From NCBI GenBank assembly GCA_964501535.1, contig CAZCSV010000005.1:161665-225664 (forward strand): a stretch of 64,000 bases of DNA. The letters run 5' to 3'. Under the pieces are notes generated by a model. It was not told the origin of the DNA, did not search any database, and saw only the letters and a list, made by a program, of their open reading frames with translations. The translations under genes and the position numbers were made by a program. Within the stretch, counting starts at the first letter, position 1. The number at the start of each line of letters is the position of its first letter. This DNA is from FEN-1279 sp964501535 (GTDB lineage: Bacteria; Bacteroidota; Ignavibacteria; Tepidaquicellales; Tepidaquicellaceae). This document shows positions 34,834-44,620 of the stretch, piece by piece.

Positions 34834-36141
34834 ATGGGTGAAACAAATTCGAAACCAGTTCATACGTTTGCATTCAGAAAAAGGAGGGCTTTGAACTGGT
34901 TAACATTGGGAATAACATACGCCACGATGTACATGGGAAGGTACAATTTATCATTTGCCAATAAATCGTTATCTGATAATTACGGATGGGACAAGACGAC
35001 AATCGGTACGATAATTACAGCGGCTTTAACGATATACGGAATTTCCGCTTTATTCAACGGACCGCTTGCCGATAAAATCGGCGGAAGGAAAGCAATGTTA
35101 ATCGGTTCGATAGGCACTGTGATATTTAACATTTTATTCGGTTTGGGAGCTTACATAGGTTTTCTCGGAACGGGAACGTTTTTGTTAAGTTATTTCGCGA
35201 GTATATGGGCACTGAATGCATATTTCCAATCATACAGCGCATTATCCCTGATAAAGGTCAATTCGGCATGGTTTCATATTCGGGAGAGGGGTGTTTTCTC
35301 GGCGATATTCGGTTCGATGATTCAAAGCGGCAGGGCTTTGATTTTCATAATAGGCGGATTTGCAGTAACGGTTCTTCCTTGGCAATGGGTGTTTTTTTTA
35401 CCGGCCGCGATAATAGCATTAATGTCGGTTGCAACGTTCGTGTTTGTCAGGAATTCGCCCGAAGATGTTGGTTTTCCGGAGTTGGACACACAGGATGCGA
35501 CAAGCGGGGATACAGAAGCCATAACATTCAAGTATGTTTTCAGAAAAGTATTCACGAATCCGATAACAATAACGATAGCGATAGCCGAGTTTTGCACAGG
35601 ATTTGTGAGGCACGGTTTTGAACAATGGTTTCCGAGATACATGCAGGAATATCATCAATTAGCTTTAGATTCAGGAGTTTTTCAAAAGGGAGCATTAGGA
35701 GTTGTGGTAGCGGGGATTGTGGGTGCATTTATTGCGGGAACAGCATCAGACTGGTTTTTCAAATCACGCAGGCCGCCGGTAGCATTTATAGGCTATTTTT
35801 TACAGGTTCTATGTTTAGCGGTGATATGGATGTCAAAGGATTTAAGTTTTATAATTGTCGCATTCATAGTGAATTCCGCTGCAATAAGCATGGTTCATTC
35901 GATGTTATCGGGAACGGCTTCGATGGACTTTGGCGGAAAGAGAGCTGCGGCGACGGCAACGGGAATGTTTGACGGGATGCAATATCTTGGAGGAGCTGCG
36001 GTTGGAATAGGGGTAGGTTGGTTACTTGACAATTTCGGATGGGGTTCTTGGGGTCCGAGCATGATAGGATTTTCGTTAATAGGTGCAATTTTAATGTTAA
36101 AATTATGGAATGCGACACCTTCGAGGAGCGGGGGTCATTGA
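34834..36141 (+). CDS. Organophosphate:phosphate antiporter family (GlpT/UhpT-like MFS) transporter
   Basis: 435 residues and 12 membrane helices. TYATMYMGRYNLSFANKSL and DKTTIGTIITAALTIYGI fit the OPA family, including the conserved MGRYNLSFA region with the phosphate-binding Arg; NGPLADKIGGRKAM is the MFS loop 2-3 signature. It likely imports a phosphorylated C3 or sugar compound (e.g. glycerol 3-phosphate, phosphoglycerate) in exchange for Pi; substrate not determinable. Last gene of its unit before the polysaccharide locus. Confidence 0.88.
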   Translation: MGETNSKPVHTFAFRKRRALNWLTLGITYATMYMGRYNLSFANKSLSDNYGWDKTTIGTIITAALTIYGISALFNGPLADKIGGRKAMLIGSIGTVIFNILFGLGAYIGFLGTGTFLLSYFASIWALNAYFQSYSALSLIKVNSAWFHIRERGVFSAIFGSMIQSGRALIFIIGGFAVTVLPWQWVFFLPAAIIALMSVATFVFVRNSPEDVGFPELDTQDATSGDTEAITFKYVFRKVFTNPITITIAIAEFCTGFVRHGFEQWFPRYMQEYHQLALDSGVFQKGALGVVVAGIVGAFIAGTASDWFFKSRRPPVAFIGYFLQVLCLAVIWMSKDLSFIIVAFIVNSAAISMVHSMLSGTASMDFGGKRAAATATGMFDGMQYLGGAAVGIGVGWLLDNFGWGSWGPSMIGFSLIGAILMLKLWNATPSRSGGH

Positions 36142-36497
36142 GGACTTTACTTTTGCAAATATGAAAAAAAGTGATGTAAACTGATAATAATTTTAGCATT
36201 TAGTTTTTTGGTATAATATAATATATTTAAGATTAAATTTTAATAAAGGATTAGAAAAAATTACGAATAAGGAATATATTTTTTATAGAAAATTAAATCT
36301 TTCATGTATATATCTTTAAGAGGAAAAGTTTACCGGGATTTTAGGATTTTAAGAAACCGAAGTTATTCAAGAGAAAAAGGCCGATAAGTTTTTAAGTTCG
36401 TGTAAATTACAAGAGTTCGACAAGTATGTTATTAGGTCTGAACATAGGGGGTGTAAAAGGAATGGGAGCAATAATTAAAACAAACAAACAGTAGAAT
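36142..36497 (+). other. Long leader upstream of the polysaccharide locus
   Basis: No credible gene on either strand; a frame of 27 codons at 36304-36387 is too short to support. A sequence gtataatata near 36211, preceded by a tttttttg tract, could be a promoter. Long untranslated leaders are usual for UpxY-controlled capsule operons in Bacteroides, but no hairpin stands out here. Confidence 0.5.
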
Positions 36498-36779
36498 TTG
36501 AATTTAAGGTTATTAATAAGAAAGAACGTACAACTTGCGAGATGTCCGAACTGCGGAAAGATTGCATCATTGAGAAGAAGCAGGACGCGAAACTTATTGG
36601 AAAAGATTGCTAAAAGAATCAAAATAAGTCCGTATTTTTGCCAGTCCTGCGGCTGGAGAGGTAAAATTTTTTCATACAAATTAAGCAAAAATTTCATTCA
36701 GTTAATAATTTTATATTTAGCCCTTGTATTTCTTTCGGCATACATAGTTATGAAATTTTTGACGAGCAATTTCGGTTAA
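36498..36779 (+). CDS. Small zinc-ribbon membrane protein
   Basis: 93 residues starting at TTG (MNLRLLIRKN). Two Cys pairs, CPNCGK and CQSCGWRGK (~residues 16-52), form a zinc ribbon; they are separated by a basic, Arg-rich segment (SLRRSRTRN), and a single membrane helix follows (LIILYLALVFLSAYIVMKF). Membrane-tethered zinc ribbon of unknown role. It ends 40 bases before the UpxY/NusG gene and probably shares its promoter. Confidence 0.65.
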   Translation: MNLRLLIRKNVQLARCPNCGKIASLRRSRTRNLLEKIAKRIKISPYFCQSCGWRGKIFSYKLSKNFIQLIILYLALVFLSAYIVMKFLTSNFG

Positions 36780-36819
36780 TTAAAAAATGTTATTTATAAT
36801 TATAAATTGTAAATAAGTA

Positions 36820-37350
36820 TTGAACGATGAGAAAAGCTGGTATGTGATACATACCAAGCCAAAAAATGAGAAGAAAGTTTTTGAACAGATTTTAAAAAAG
36901 GAAATCGAAGCATACTTACCGTTGATACAGACGGTTAGATACTGGTCGGACAGAAAGAAGAAACTGATGGTTCCGTTATTTCCCAGTTATGTATTTGTAA
37001 ATACAAATGAGGAAGGCAGAAAGCGTGCAATTTCGAATACATATGGTGCATTGAGATATGTTATATATCAGAAAAGGCCCGCGAAAATATCGGAAAGAGA
37101 GATCCAGAATATAAGGCTGTCACTGCAAGTACCGGAAAAGATAAAGATCGAAGAAAAACGAATAACGGAGGGAGATATGGTTGAAATTACCGGAGGAATT
37201 TTCAGGGGTTTGACGGGATATATAAAAGAAATAAGGGGTCATTACAAGCTTATTGTAAATATTATGGAATTAAATTCTACTTTCAGCGTACAGTTAAGCT
37301 CTTCGGAAGTCAAGCTTCTTAAACCTTTTAAAGGTACCATTCATTATTAA
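36820..37350 (+). CDS. NusG-family specialised antiterminator (UpxY/RfaH-like)
   Basis: 176 residues. N-terminal NGN domain with WYVIHTKPKNEKKVFEQI and PLFPSYVFVN; C-terminal KOW domain (GDMVEITGGIFRGLTGYI, ~residues 110-140). It should keep RNA polymerase reading through the long polysaccharide operon that follows, as UpxY proteins do in Bacteroides. Start is TTG at 36820; an overlapping ATG at 36829 is in another frame. The next gene starts 14 bases downstream. Confidence 0.9.
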   Translation: MNDEKSWYVIHTKPKNEKKVFEQILKKEIEAYLPLIQTVRYWSDRKKKLMVPLFPSYVFVNTNEEGRKRAISNTYGALRYVIYQKRPAKISEREIQNIRLSLQVPEKIKIEEKRITEGDMVEITGGIFRGLTGYIKEIRGHYKLIVNIMELNSTFSVQLSSSEVKLLKPFKGTIHY

Positions 37351-37364
37351 TTAATTTAACTATT

Positions 37365-38672
37365 ATGCAACTGGATAAGAAAATCAAATCAAACAAATTC
37401 AAAGTTGGTATTATAGGTTTAGGGTATGTAGGTCTGCCATTAGCACTTGAATTTTCGAGCAAAGGAATATTTGTACTCGGTTTCGACCTTGACAAAGAAA
37501 AGGTCAACATAATAAACAGGGATAAGAAATCATATATAAAACATATTCCGTCGGAAAGGATAAGGAACGAGGTCAACAGAAAAACATTTACAACGACAAC
37601 CGATTTTTCAAGAATAAAGGAAGTCGATGTAGTAATTATTTGTGTACCGACACCTTTAAATGCAAACAGGGAACCGGATTTAAGTTATGTTATTAATTCG
37701 ACTCTGGAGATTTCGAAATACATGAAAAAGGGACAGTTGATTTCCCTCGAAAGCACGACATATCCCGGAACAACCGATGAAGATATACTGGGAATAATAG
37801 AGAAGAAAGGTTTGAAAGTCGGTAAGGATTTTTGTCTATGTTTTTCGCCCGAACGTGAAGACCCGAACAATCCTAATTATACTACATCAACAATTCCGAA
37901 AGTTGTGGGAGGTGTGACCAAAAAATGCACGAGGATAGGAACTTTGGTATACAGCAAAGTAATAGATAAGGTTGTACCTGTGACAAGTGCGAGAGCAGCC
38001 GAAGCAACGAAATTGTTAGAGAACATTTATCGTTCAATAAATATTGCACTTGTAAATGAGTTAAAGATAGTTTTTGACAGGATGGATATTGACATATGGG
38101 AAGTTATAAGGGCGGCTTCGACAAAACCTTTTGGTTTTACTCCGTTTTATCCGGGACCCGGATTAGGAGGGCATTGCATACCGATTGACCCATTTTATCT
38201 TACATGGAAAGCGAGGGAATTCGAAATTTCGACAAAGTTTATAGAGCTTGCGGGTGAAATTAATACGTCGATGCCGTATTACGTTGTCGAGAAAGTGATG
38301 TATGCATTTAACAGATGCTTTAAACATATAAACGGAGCAAAGATTCTGATATTGGGTTTAGCATACAAAAAGGATATCGATGATATCAGGGAATCACCAT
38401 CACTAAAGTTAATCGAATTACTTCAGGACAAGGGTGCCAAAGTTGATTACAATGATGATTATGTTACCGAAATACCGAGATTGAGAAAGTACACATTTAA
38501 CAAGAAGTCGGTAAAGATAACTAAATCGAATTTAGCAAAATACGATTTAGTATTACTTTCAACCGACCATTCGTATTATGATTATGAATTTATATTAAAA
38601 AATTCGAAAATAATAGTTGATACGAGAAATGCTTTTGGAAAATTCAAAAGTCCGAAGATTTTTAAAGCTTGA
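37365..38672 (+). CDS. wbpA: UDP-N-acetylglucosamine 6-dehydrogenase (WbpA-type nucleotide-sugar dehydrogenase)
   Basis: 435 residues. NAD-binding GIIGLGYVGLPLALEF, catalytic region PGLGGHCIPIDPFYL (Cys nucleophile), ESTTYPGTTDE and LILGLAYKKDIDDIRESPS are all conserved. It oxidises UDP-GlcNAc (or UDP-Glc type) to the uronic acid; UDP-GlcNAc is favoured by the presence of the WbpB/D/E-type enzymes downstream. First enzyme of the cluster after the UpxY gene. Confidence 0.9.
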   Translation: MQLDKKIKSNKFKVGIIGLGYVGLPLALEFSSKGIFVLGFDLDKEKVNIINRDKKSYIKHIPSERIRNEVNRKTFTTTTDFSRIKEVDVVIICVPTPLNANREPDLSYVINSTLEISKYMKKGQLISLESTTYPGTTDEDILGIIEKKGLKVGKDFCLCFSPEREDPNNPNYTTSTIPKVVGGVTKKCTRIGTLVYSKVIDKVVPVTSARAAEATKLLENIYRSINIALVNELKIVFDRMDIDIWEVIRAASTKPFGFTPFYPGPGLGGHCIPIDPFYLTWKAREFEISTKFIELAGEINTSMPYYVVEKVMYAFNRCFKHINGAKILILGLAYKKDIDDIRESPSLKLIELLQDKGAKVDYNDDYVTEIPRLRKYTFNKKSVKITKSNLAKYDLVLLSTDHSYYDYEFILKNSKIIVDTRNAFGKFKSPKIFKA

Positions 38673-38871
38673 TAAATATTTGTTTTTATAAGTAATTGTT
38701 AAAGTCACAAAGGTATTCATTTACTTTTATTATATTGATATAAATTTTATTTCAAAGTATATTAAAAATCAGGATTTTATTAAATATATGTTGATGCATA
38801 TTTCTTAGATGAACGTTGAGCAAAAGAGATACTTATTAAACGAAAAAAAAATTAAATAAAATATTATCATT

Positions 38872-39966
38872 TTGAATAAGAAAATTGCTTTAATAACCGG
38901 GATAACGGGACAGGATGGGAGCTATTTAACGGAAATCCTTCTGGAAAAGAATTATGAAGTTCACGGAATAATCAGAAGGAGCAGTTCGTTTAATACGGGC
39001 AGGATAGACCACTTATATAACGATAAAAATATTTTAAATAAAAGTTTATTTTTGCATTACGGGGATGTAACCGATACAAGTAATTTAAACAGATTAATTG
39101 AAAAAACACAACCCGCGGAAATATATAATTTAGCGGCACAGAGTCATGTAAAGGTATCTTTTGAAATCCCTGAATACACTGCCGAAGTGGATGCAATGGG
39201 GACATTAAGATTTCTTGATGCGATCCGTGAAACGGGAATAAAGACAAAATTTTACCAGGCATCGACGAGTGAATTATACGGTAAAGTGCAGGAAATTCCC
39301 CAAAACGAAAAAACACCATTTTATCCCAGGAGTCCTTATGGTGTTGCTAAGATATACGGTTACTGGATAGTTATCAATTACAGAGAGGCGTATGGTTTAT
39401 TTGCGTGCAACGGAATTTTATTTAATCACGAATCACCGAGACGCGGAGAGACATTCGTAACGAGAAAAATTACAAGGGCGGCATCGAGAATTGTATTAGG
39501 TTTACAGAAAAGGCTGTCGTTAGGGAATTTAAATGCCAAGAGGGACTGGGGTTACGCACCCGAATTTTGCGAAGGGATGTGGCTCATGCTTCAGCAGTCC
39601 GAACCTGATGATTACGTACTTGCCACCGGAGAGACTCACACTGTAAGGGAATTTACCGAATTAGCATTCAGGGAGCTGGGAATTGAAATAGAGTGGAGAG
39701 GTAAAGCACGGGAAGAAAAAGGGATAGTCAGGAAAATAACGGAAAGTAACGTGGTTGGGGGGAATGTAAAAATATATTCTAAAGTCGGGGATATAATCGT
39801 TGATGTTGACAAGAATTACTACAGACCTACCGAAGTTGACATATTGATAGGTGATTCGAGCAAGGCAAAGGAAAATCTCAAGTGGCAGCCAAAAGTGAAA
39901 TTTGACGAACTTATAAAGATAATGATAAAATCCGACTTCAACAAAGTATTAAGAAGAGGTTATTAA
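38872..39966 (+). CDS. gmd: GDP-mannose 4,6-dehydratase
   Basis: 364 residues starting at TTG ([10 protein letters not shown]). [41 protein letters not shown] and the catalytic [12 protein letters not shown] (YxxxK) are diagnostic of Gmd, as are [15 protein letters not shown] and [11 protein letters not shown]. It makes GDP-4-keto-6-deoxymannose, precursor of GDP-fucose, GDP-rhamnose or GDP-perosamine. No fcl/rmd partner lies next to it in this window. A 200-base gap without evident signals separates it from wbpA. Confidence 0.93.
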   Translation: MNKKIALITGITGQDGSYLTEILLEKNYEVHGIIRRSSSFNTGRIDHLYNDKNILNKSLFLHYGDVTDTSNLNRLIEKTQPAEIYNLAAQSHVKVSFEIPEYTAEVDAMGTLRFLDAIRETGIKTKFYQASTSELYGKVQEIPQNEKTPFYPRSPYGVAKIYGYWIVINYREAYGLFACNGILFNHESPRRGETFVTRKITRAASRIVLGLQKRLSLGNLNAKRDWGYAPEFCEGMWLMLQQSEPDDYVLATGETHTVREFTELAFRELGIEIEWRGKAREEKGIVRKITESNVVGGNVKIYSKVGDIIVDVDKNYYRPTEVDILIGDSSKAKENLKWQPKVKFDELIKIMIKSDFNKVLRRGY

Positions 39967-39994
39967 ATTAATTCATTAAACAAAAGAGCAGAAA

Positions 39995-40957
39995 TTGGAA
40001 ATTAAACTTGCGATTATCGGATGCGGGAAATGGGGACTGAATCACGTAAATACTGCATATAAAATTTTGGGTAATAATCTATTATCGGTATGTGATATAA
40101 ATTCTTCAAAAGCAGAGCAAATATCAGAGGGAATAAAATTTACAAGCGATATAAACGATATTTTGAATAATGACGAAATCAATGCGGTAATAATTTCAAC
40201 ATCAGCGGAGACTCATTTTGAAATAGCAAAGGAATGTCTGATAGCAGGGAAAAACGTTTTAGTCGAGAAGCCGATAACGTTACTGTCCAAGGAGGCATGT
40301 GAGCTGGTAAACATTGCCATGGAGAAGAAATTAAAGCTAATGGTTGGGCACGTTTTACTGTATCATCCTGCAGTAATAAATATGAAAGAAAAAATTGATG
40401 ACGGAGTTATCGGCAAGTTGCAATATATTTACAGCAACAGGTTGAATTTAGGTACGATCAGGAGTGAGGAGAATATATTATGGAGCTTTGCGCCACACGA
40501 TATTTCAATCATACAATTTTTAACGGACAGCAAACCGATATATATAGGAGCAAAAGGTGCCGCTCTGGTACAGGAGAATATTGAAGATACGACACTGACA
40601 TATTTGAAATACCCCAACAATATTCACGCGCATATATTTGTCAGCTGGCTTCATCCTTTCAAGGAGCACCGTGTTGTTGTAATAGGAGACAAGGGAATGC
40701 TGGTATTTGAAGACAGTCAAAAAAATGAAAAGCTGAAATTTTACAAGAAGGGATTTAATCTTGTGAATGGTTCTCCGGAAAAATTCGATTCCGATTACGA
40801 GGTGATAAATTATCCTGACAGAGCGCCGCTTGAAGAAGAGCAAAAGCATTTCTTCGATTGCATAATAAACGATAGAACTCCGAGGACAGACGGGGTACAT
40901 GCAAAGGAAGTACTGGAAATTCTGGAAACAGCTCAAATCAGATTAAACGATTTATGA
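39995..40957 (+). CDS. wbpB: Gfo/Idh/MocA oxidoreductase (WbpB-like)
   Basis: 320 residues starting at TTG (MEIKLAIIGC). Rossmann GxGxxG reads GCGKWGLNHV; VEKPITL is the conserved EKP motif, with the substrate-binding domain following. By neighbourhood it is the 3-dehydrogenase that oxidises UDP-GlcNAcA at C3, giving the 3-keto sugar used by the aminotransferase. Specific function is inferred from the WbpA-B-D-E set. Confidence 0.82.
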   Translation: MEIKLAIIGCGKWGLNHVNTAYKILGNNLLSVCDINSSKAEQISEGIKFTSDINDILNNDEINAVIISTSAETHFEIAKECLIAGKNVLVEKPITLLSKEACELVNIAMEKKLKLMVGHVLLYHPAVINMKEKIDDGVIGKLQYIYSNRLNLGTIRSEENILWSFAPHDISIIQFLTDSKPIYIGAKGAALVQENIEDTTLTYLKYPNNIHAHIFVSWLHPFKEHRVVVIGDKGMLVFEDSQKNEKLKFYKKGFNLVNGSPEKFDSDYEVINYPDRAPLEEEQKHFFDCIINDRTPRTDGVHAKEVLEILETAQIRLNDL

Positions 40958-41003
40958 GTCCTGCAGGAATCCGAGTTAATTTTAAAAACTAAATAATATT
41001 ATT

Positions 41004-41582
41004 ATGAATCATTATGTAAACGAATTTGCGGTTGTAGATGATAATGTCGAAATTGGAGAAGGAACAAAGATATGGCATTTCTCTCACGTACAATCAGGTG
41101 CAAAAATCGGTAAAAAATGCGTTCTCGGGCAGAATGTAAATATAGGCAATAATGTAAAAATCGGAAATTTTGTAAAGATACAGAACAACGTTTCGGTTTA
41201 CGAGGGTGTAGAGCTTGAAGATTACGTGTTTTGTGGACCATCGATGGTTTTCACCAATATAATAGACCCAAGGAGTAAATACCCGCAGGTAGGGTCGCAG
41301 TATTATTTAAAGACCCTTGTAAAGGAAGGTGCATCATTAGGGGCAAACAGTACGATAGTATGCGGGCACACAATTGGCAGGTTTGCTTTTGTTGGGGCAG
41401 GTGCTGTTGTTACAAAGGATATTCCTGATTTTGCTTTAGTCGTCGGGAATCCTGCACGCATAGTAGGATGGATAAGTGAGGCGGGGAGAAAACTAAAATT
41501 CGATAAAGACGGAATTGCATACTGCGAAAAGTCACAGAAAAAATATAAGCTGGAAAATAATACAGTAAAAGAAATTCAATAA
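41004..41582 (+). CDS. wbpD: N-acetyltransferase of the WbpD type (left-handed beta-helix)
   Basis: 192 residues made of hexapeptide repeats (GAKIGKKCVLGQNVNIGNNV, VKIGNFVKIQNNV). GASLGANSTIVCGHTIG is the active-site rim of UDP-2-acetamido-3-amino-glucuronate acetyltransferases. It would acetylate the 3-amino group, producing UDP-GlcNAc(3NAc)A. Its 578-base frame sits between the dehydrogenase and the aminotransferase, as in the wbp locus. Confidence 0.88.
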   Translation: MNHYVNEFAVVDDNVEIGEGTKIWHFSHVQSGAKIGKKCVLGQNVNIGNNVKIGNFVKIQNNVSVYEGVELEDYVFCGPSMVFTNIIDPRSKYPQVGSQYYLKTLVKEGASLGANSTIVCGHTIGRFAFVGAGAVVTKDIPDFALVVGNPARIVGWISEAGRKLKFDKDGIAYCEKSQKKYKLENNTVKEIQ

Positions 41583-41626
41583 AAATCGAACAAAGGAATT
41601 AGTTTAAGAATAAAAATTTTAATAAT

Positions 41627-42802
41627 ATGAAAGTACCACTTTTAGATTTAAAAGCTCAATATAAGACTTTAAAAAATGAGCTTGATGAAGCTTTAACAAG
41701 AATTGCGGAATCACAATATTTCATACTTGGTCCCGAAGTTGAAAAGTTAGAAAAGGCAATGTGTAAATATCTTGGATGTAAATATGCTGTCGGAGTTTCA
41801 TCGGGGACAGATGCGCTTTTAATAGCGCTGATGGCACTGGATATAGGGTCCGGGGACGAAATTATTGTCCCAACATACTCATTTTTTGCGACGGCCGGAG
41901 TAGTATCGAGGATGAATGCAATACCGATATTTGTTGATTCGGATCCTGTGACATACAACATTAACACAAAAGAGATAGAAGATAAAATCACTAAAAAAAC
42001 AAAGGCAATTATTCCTGTTCATTTATACGGACAGTCTGCAGAAATGGATGAAGTTAGGGCAATTGCGGGGAAATATAATTTGAAAGTTATTGAAGACGGT
42101 GCGCAGGCAATAGGAGCACAATATAAAGACGGTACGAAGTTAGGAAATCCGGGTGATATAGGGTGCTTCTCATTTTTTCCGAGCAAAAATCTTGGTTGTT
42201 TTGGTGACGGAGGTTTAGTGATAACGAACGACGATGAACTTGGAGAAAAGTTAAGGATTATGAGAGTTCACGGAGGTAAGCCTAAATACTACCACAAAAT
42301 TATCGGGGGTAATTTCCGTCTTGACGCAATACAGGCGGCCGTATTGAATGTAAAGCTGCCGTATCTCGACGGATGGTCGGAGAAACGCAGAAGGAATGCA
42401 TCACTCTATACCAAGTTATTTACAAAGGCAGGTCTGGCAAGCGGAGAAGGAATAACGGAATTTAGCAGTAAGGATAAGGTTTTATTGCCAAAGGCGATTT
42501 ACAAAGACAGCGGTGTTAAGAACTATCACATTTACAACCAATATGTAATAAGGATTCAAAATCGTGATGATGCAAGGAAATATTTAACCGATAAGGAAAT
42601 CGGAACAGAGATTTACTATCCGGTGCCGTTTCACAAGCAAGAATGTTTTTTGAACATAAAGTCCAGGTTCGAAAAAACCAATTTCGAAAATTCAGAGAAA
42701 GCCGCAGCCGAAACCATAGCATTACCGATATATCCGGAACTGACTGATGAACAAATAAAGTATGTTGTTGACAGCATAAGAGAATTTATATTTAAGGGAT
42801 GA
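41627..42802 (+). CDS. wbpE: DegT/DnrJ/EryC1/StrS aminotransferase (WbpE-type)
   Basis: 391 residues. MKVPLLDLKAQYKTLKNELDEAL, GVSSGTDALLIALMA, EDGAQAIGAQYKDG and the PLP lysine in SFFPSKNLGCFGDGGL identify the sugar-aminotransferase family. In this context it places an amino group on C3 of the 3-keto sugar. Last gene of the plus-strand operon; convergent with the MetH-like gene. Confidence 0.9.
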   Translation: MKVPLLDLKAQYKTLKNELDEALTRIAESQYFILGPEVEKLEKAMCKYLGCKYAVGVSSGTDALLIALMALDIGSGDEIIVPTYSFFATAGVVSRMNAIPIFVDSDPVTYNINTKEIEDKITKKTKAIIPVHLYGQSAEMDEVRAIAGKYNLKVIEDGAQAIGAQYKDGTKLGNPGDIGCFSFFPSKNLGCFGDGGLVITNDDELGEKLRIMRVHGGKPKYYHKIIGGNFRLDAIQAAVLNVKLPYLDGWSEKRRRNASLYTKLFTKAGLASGEGITEFSSKDKVLLPKAIYKDSGVKNYHIYNQYVIRIQNRDDARKYLTDKEIGTEIYYPVPFHKQECFLNIKSRFEKTNFENSEKAAAETIALPIYPELTDEQIKYVVDSIREFIFKG

Positions 42803-42873
42803 GGCGATATTAACGGTATATTTTAAGATATGTATTTTATTAGAATCCCGATTATTGATATTAACTTGATTTT

Positions 42874-44607
42874 TTATTTTATGAAAAAATATTTTGCCTC
42901 GGGATGATGGCAAACGATGGCATTTGTTGACTGCTCGGGGACCATCTGCCATTCTTCGGTCAAGGTAACGCCGATTCTTTCAGGCTTCAATATTTCAAAA
43001 AGTAATTTATTATGTTCGAGGTTGGGGCAAGCGGGATATCCGAAGGAATATCTTGAACCCTGATATCCCTGCCGGAATATTTTTTTTATGTCCGCTGAAT
43101 CGTGTCTGTCAATTCCGAGTTCTTTTCTTATTACCTTATGCCAGTATTCGGCGAGTGCTTCGGTAGTTTCCACAGATAGACCGTGGAAATACAAATATTC
43201 CTGATATTTATCGCCGGAATACAATTCACCGGAGTAATCCGAGGCTTTTTTTCCGACTGTTACAACCTGAAAAGAGACGACATCATAAAGTCCCGAATCC
43301 TTTGATTTAAAAAAGTCGCTTATGCACAGATGTTTTCCGGTTTTTTGTCTGGGGAAGGTAAATCTTATCCATTCTTCAAGAGAATCATTGCCAAGATTTT
43401 CGGATGTAGTATTATTCCAGACATCATATAAGATGTCCGGGTGAATATTATTGGGCTTATAAATTATCAAATCATTTTCTTCTGACCGGCAGGGAAAATA
43501 TCCGTAAACGACTTCCGGCGACAGAAGTTTTTCTCTTTTTGCTTTAAGTTTCAGTTCATTAAATACGGGAATGATTTCGCCTCGAATAAGTTTGTCATAT
43601 TCTTCGTCTGATTTTTTTCTGTCTTTATATACATTCCAGCTACCTTTAAACAAAGCGACTTCATTAATATATTCGTACACTTTTTCTATCTGAATATTAC
43701 GGATAATTTTGCTTCCGAAAAACGGAGGCTTTGGGACAATGTTATCGGATGAGATGTCAGATTTAACAAAGTCTGAGTTAGATTTATTTTCCGTCTGGTT
43801 CTTTTCTTTCAATCTCGGGTCAATGTAAATATCAAGTTTCGGTTTTTCACCTTTCTTTTTGTGCTCGATAATGAATTCCATATATTTCAGGCCATCGAAA
43901 GCATCGTTTGCATAATAGACATCGCCTTTATACATACTTCTCAGGTCACCTTCGACGAATCTTTTATTCAGTGCGGCACCTCCCAAAACAACCGGGTAGT
44001 AATAACAGCGTTCATTCATAAGTTCCAGGTTTTCCTTCATAATAGCAGTCGATTTGACAAGCAATCCGCTCATACCGACGGCGTCCGCATTATATTCACG
44101 ATAAGCGTTTAAAATATTTTCCAGCGGACATTTTATTCCGAGGTTAATTACTTTATAGCCGTTATTGGTCAATATGATATCCACCAAATTTTTTCCTATA
44201 TCGTGAACGTCACCTTTAACGGTAGCCAGAACCATAGTTCCTTTGGATGTTTCACCCTGAACTTTTTCCATAAACGTTTCGAGGTAATTAACGGCAGTTT
44301 TCATACATTCGGCTGACTGTAATACGAACGGAAGCTGCATTTCTCCGGAGCCGAAAAGTTCGCCTACTTTTTTCATTCCTTCGAGCAGGATATTATTTAT
44401 TATATCGAGGGCGGAATATTTCTTTAATGCTGAATCGAGGTCTTTTTCGATCCCTATTTTATCACCCTCAATGATTCTTATTTTCAGAGCATCTTCAACG
44501 GTAACGGTTTTCTTTTCGGTAATAGCGGTCTTTTCCGTTTTTTCTTTAGCATAATATGCCATTAATTCAGAAAGGGGGTCATACACGCATTTTAAATTTT
44601 TTCCCAT
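42874..44607 (-). CDS. metH: Methionine synthase, stand-alone C-terminal half (cap, cobalamin and activation domains)
   Basis: 577 residues from the ATG at 44607. It contains the helical cap (~residues 40-120 with ILLEGMKKVGELFG), the B12 domain with GDVHDIGKN (DxHxxG, axial His ~135) and the AdoMet-binding reactivation domain with YQGSRYSFGYPACPN near the C-terminus. The homocysteine- and folate-binding modules that make up the first ~650 residues of normal MetH are absent; the preceding gene is glutathione peroxidase. It begins with a MetH-style linker (VYDPLSELMAYY). It may partner with a separate N-terminal half elsewhere. Confidence 0.88.
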   Translation of the reverse strand: MGKNLKCVYDPLSELMAYYAKEKTEKTAITEKKTVTVEDALKIRIIEGDKIGIEKDLDSALKKYSALDIINNILLEGMKKVGELFGSGEMQLPFVLQSAECMKTAVNYLETFMEKVQGETSKGTMVLATVKGDVHDIGKNLVDIILTNNGYKVINLGIKCPLENILNAYREYNADAVGMSGLLVKSTAIMKENLELMNERCYYYPVVLGGAALNKRFVEGDLRSMYKGDVYYANDAFDGLKYMEFIIEHKKKGEKPKLDIYIDPRLKEKNQTENKSNSDFVKSDISSDNIVPKPPFFGSKIIRNIQIEKVYEYINEVALFKGSWNVYKDRKKSDEEYDKLIRGEIIPVFNELKLKAKREKLLSPEVVYGYFPCRSEENDLIIYKPNNIHPDILYDVWNNTTSENLGNDSLEEWIRFTFPRQKTGKHLCISDFFKSKDSGLYDVVSFQVVTVGKKASDYSGELYSGDKYQEYLYFHGLSVETTEALAEYWHKVIRKELGIDRHDSADIKKIFRQGYQGSRYSFGYPACPNLEHNKLLFEILKPERIGVTLTEEWQMVPEQSTNAIVCHHPEAKYFFIK

Positions 44608-44620
44608 CGATAATTCCAAT

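Noticed and set aside
36304..36387. 27-codon leader peptide
   Set aside because: Too short and without ribosome site or attenuator structure to support it.
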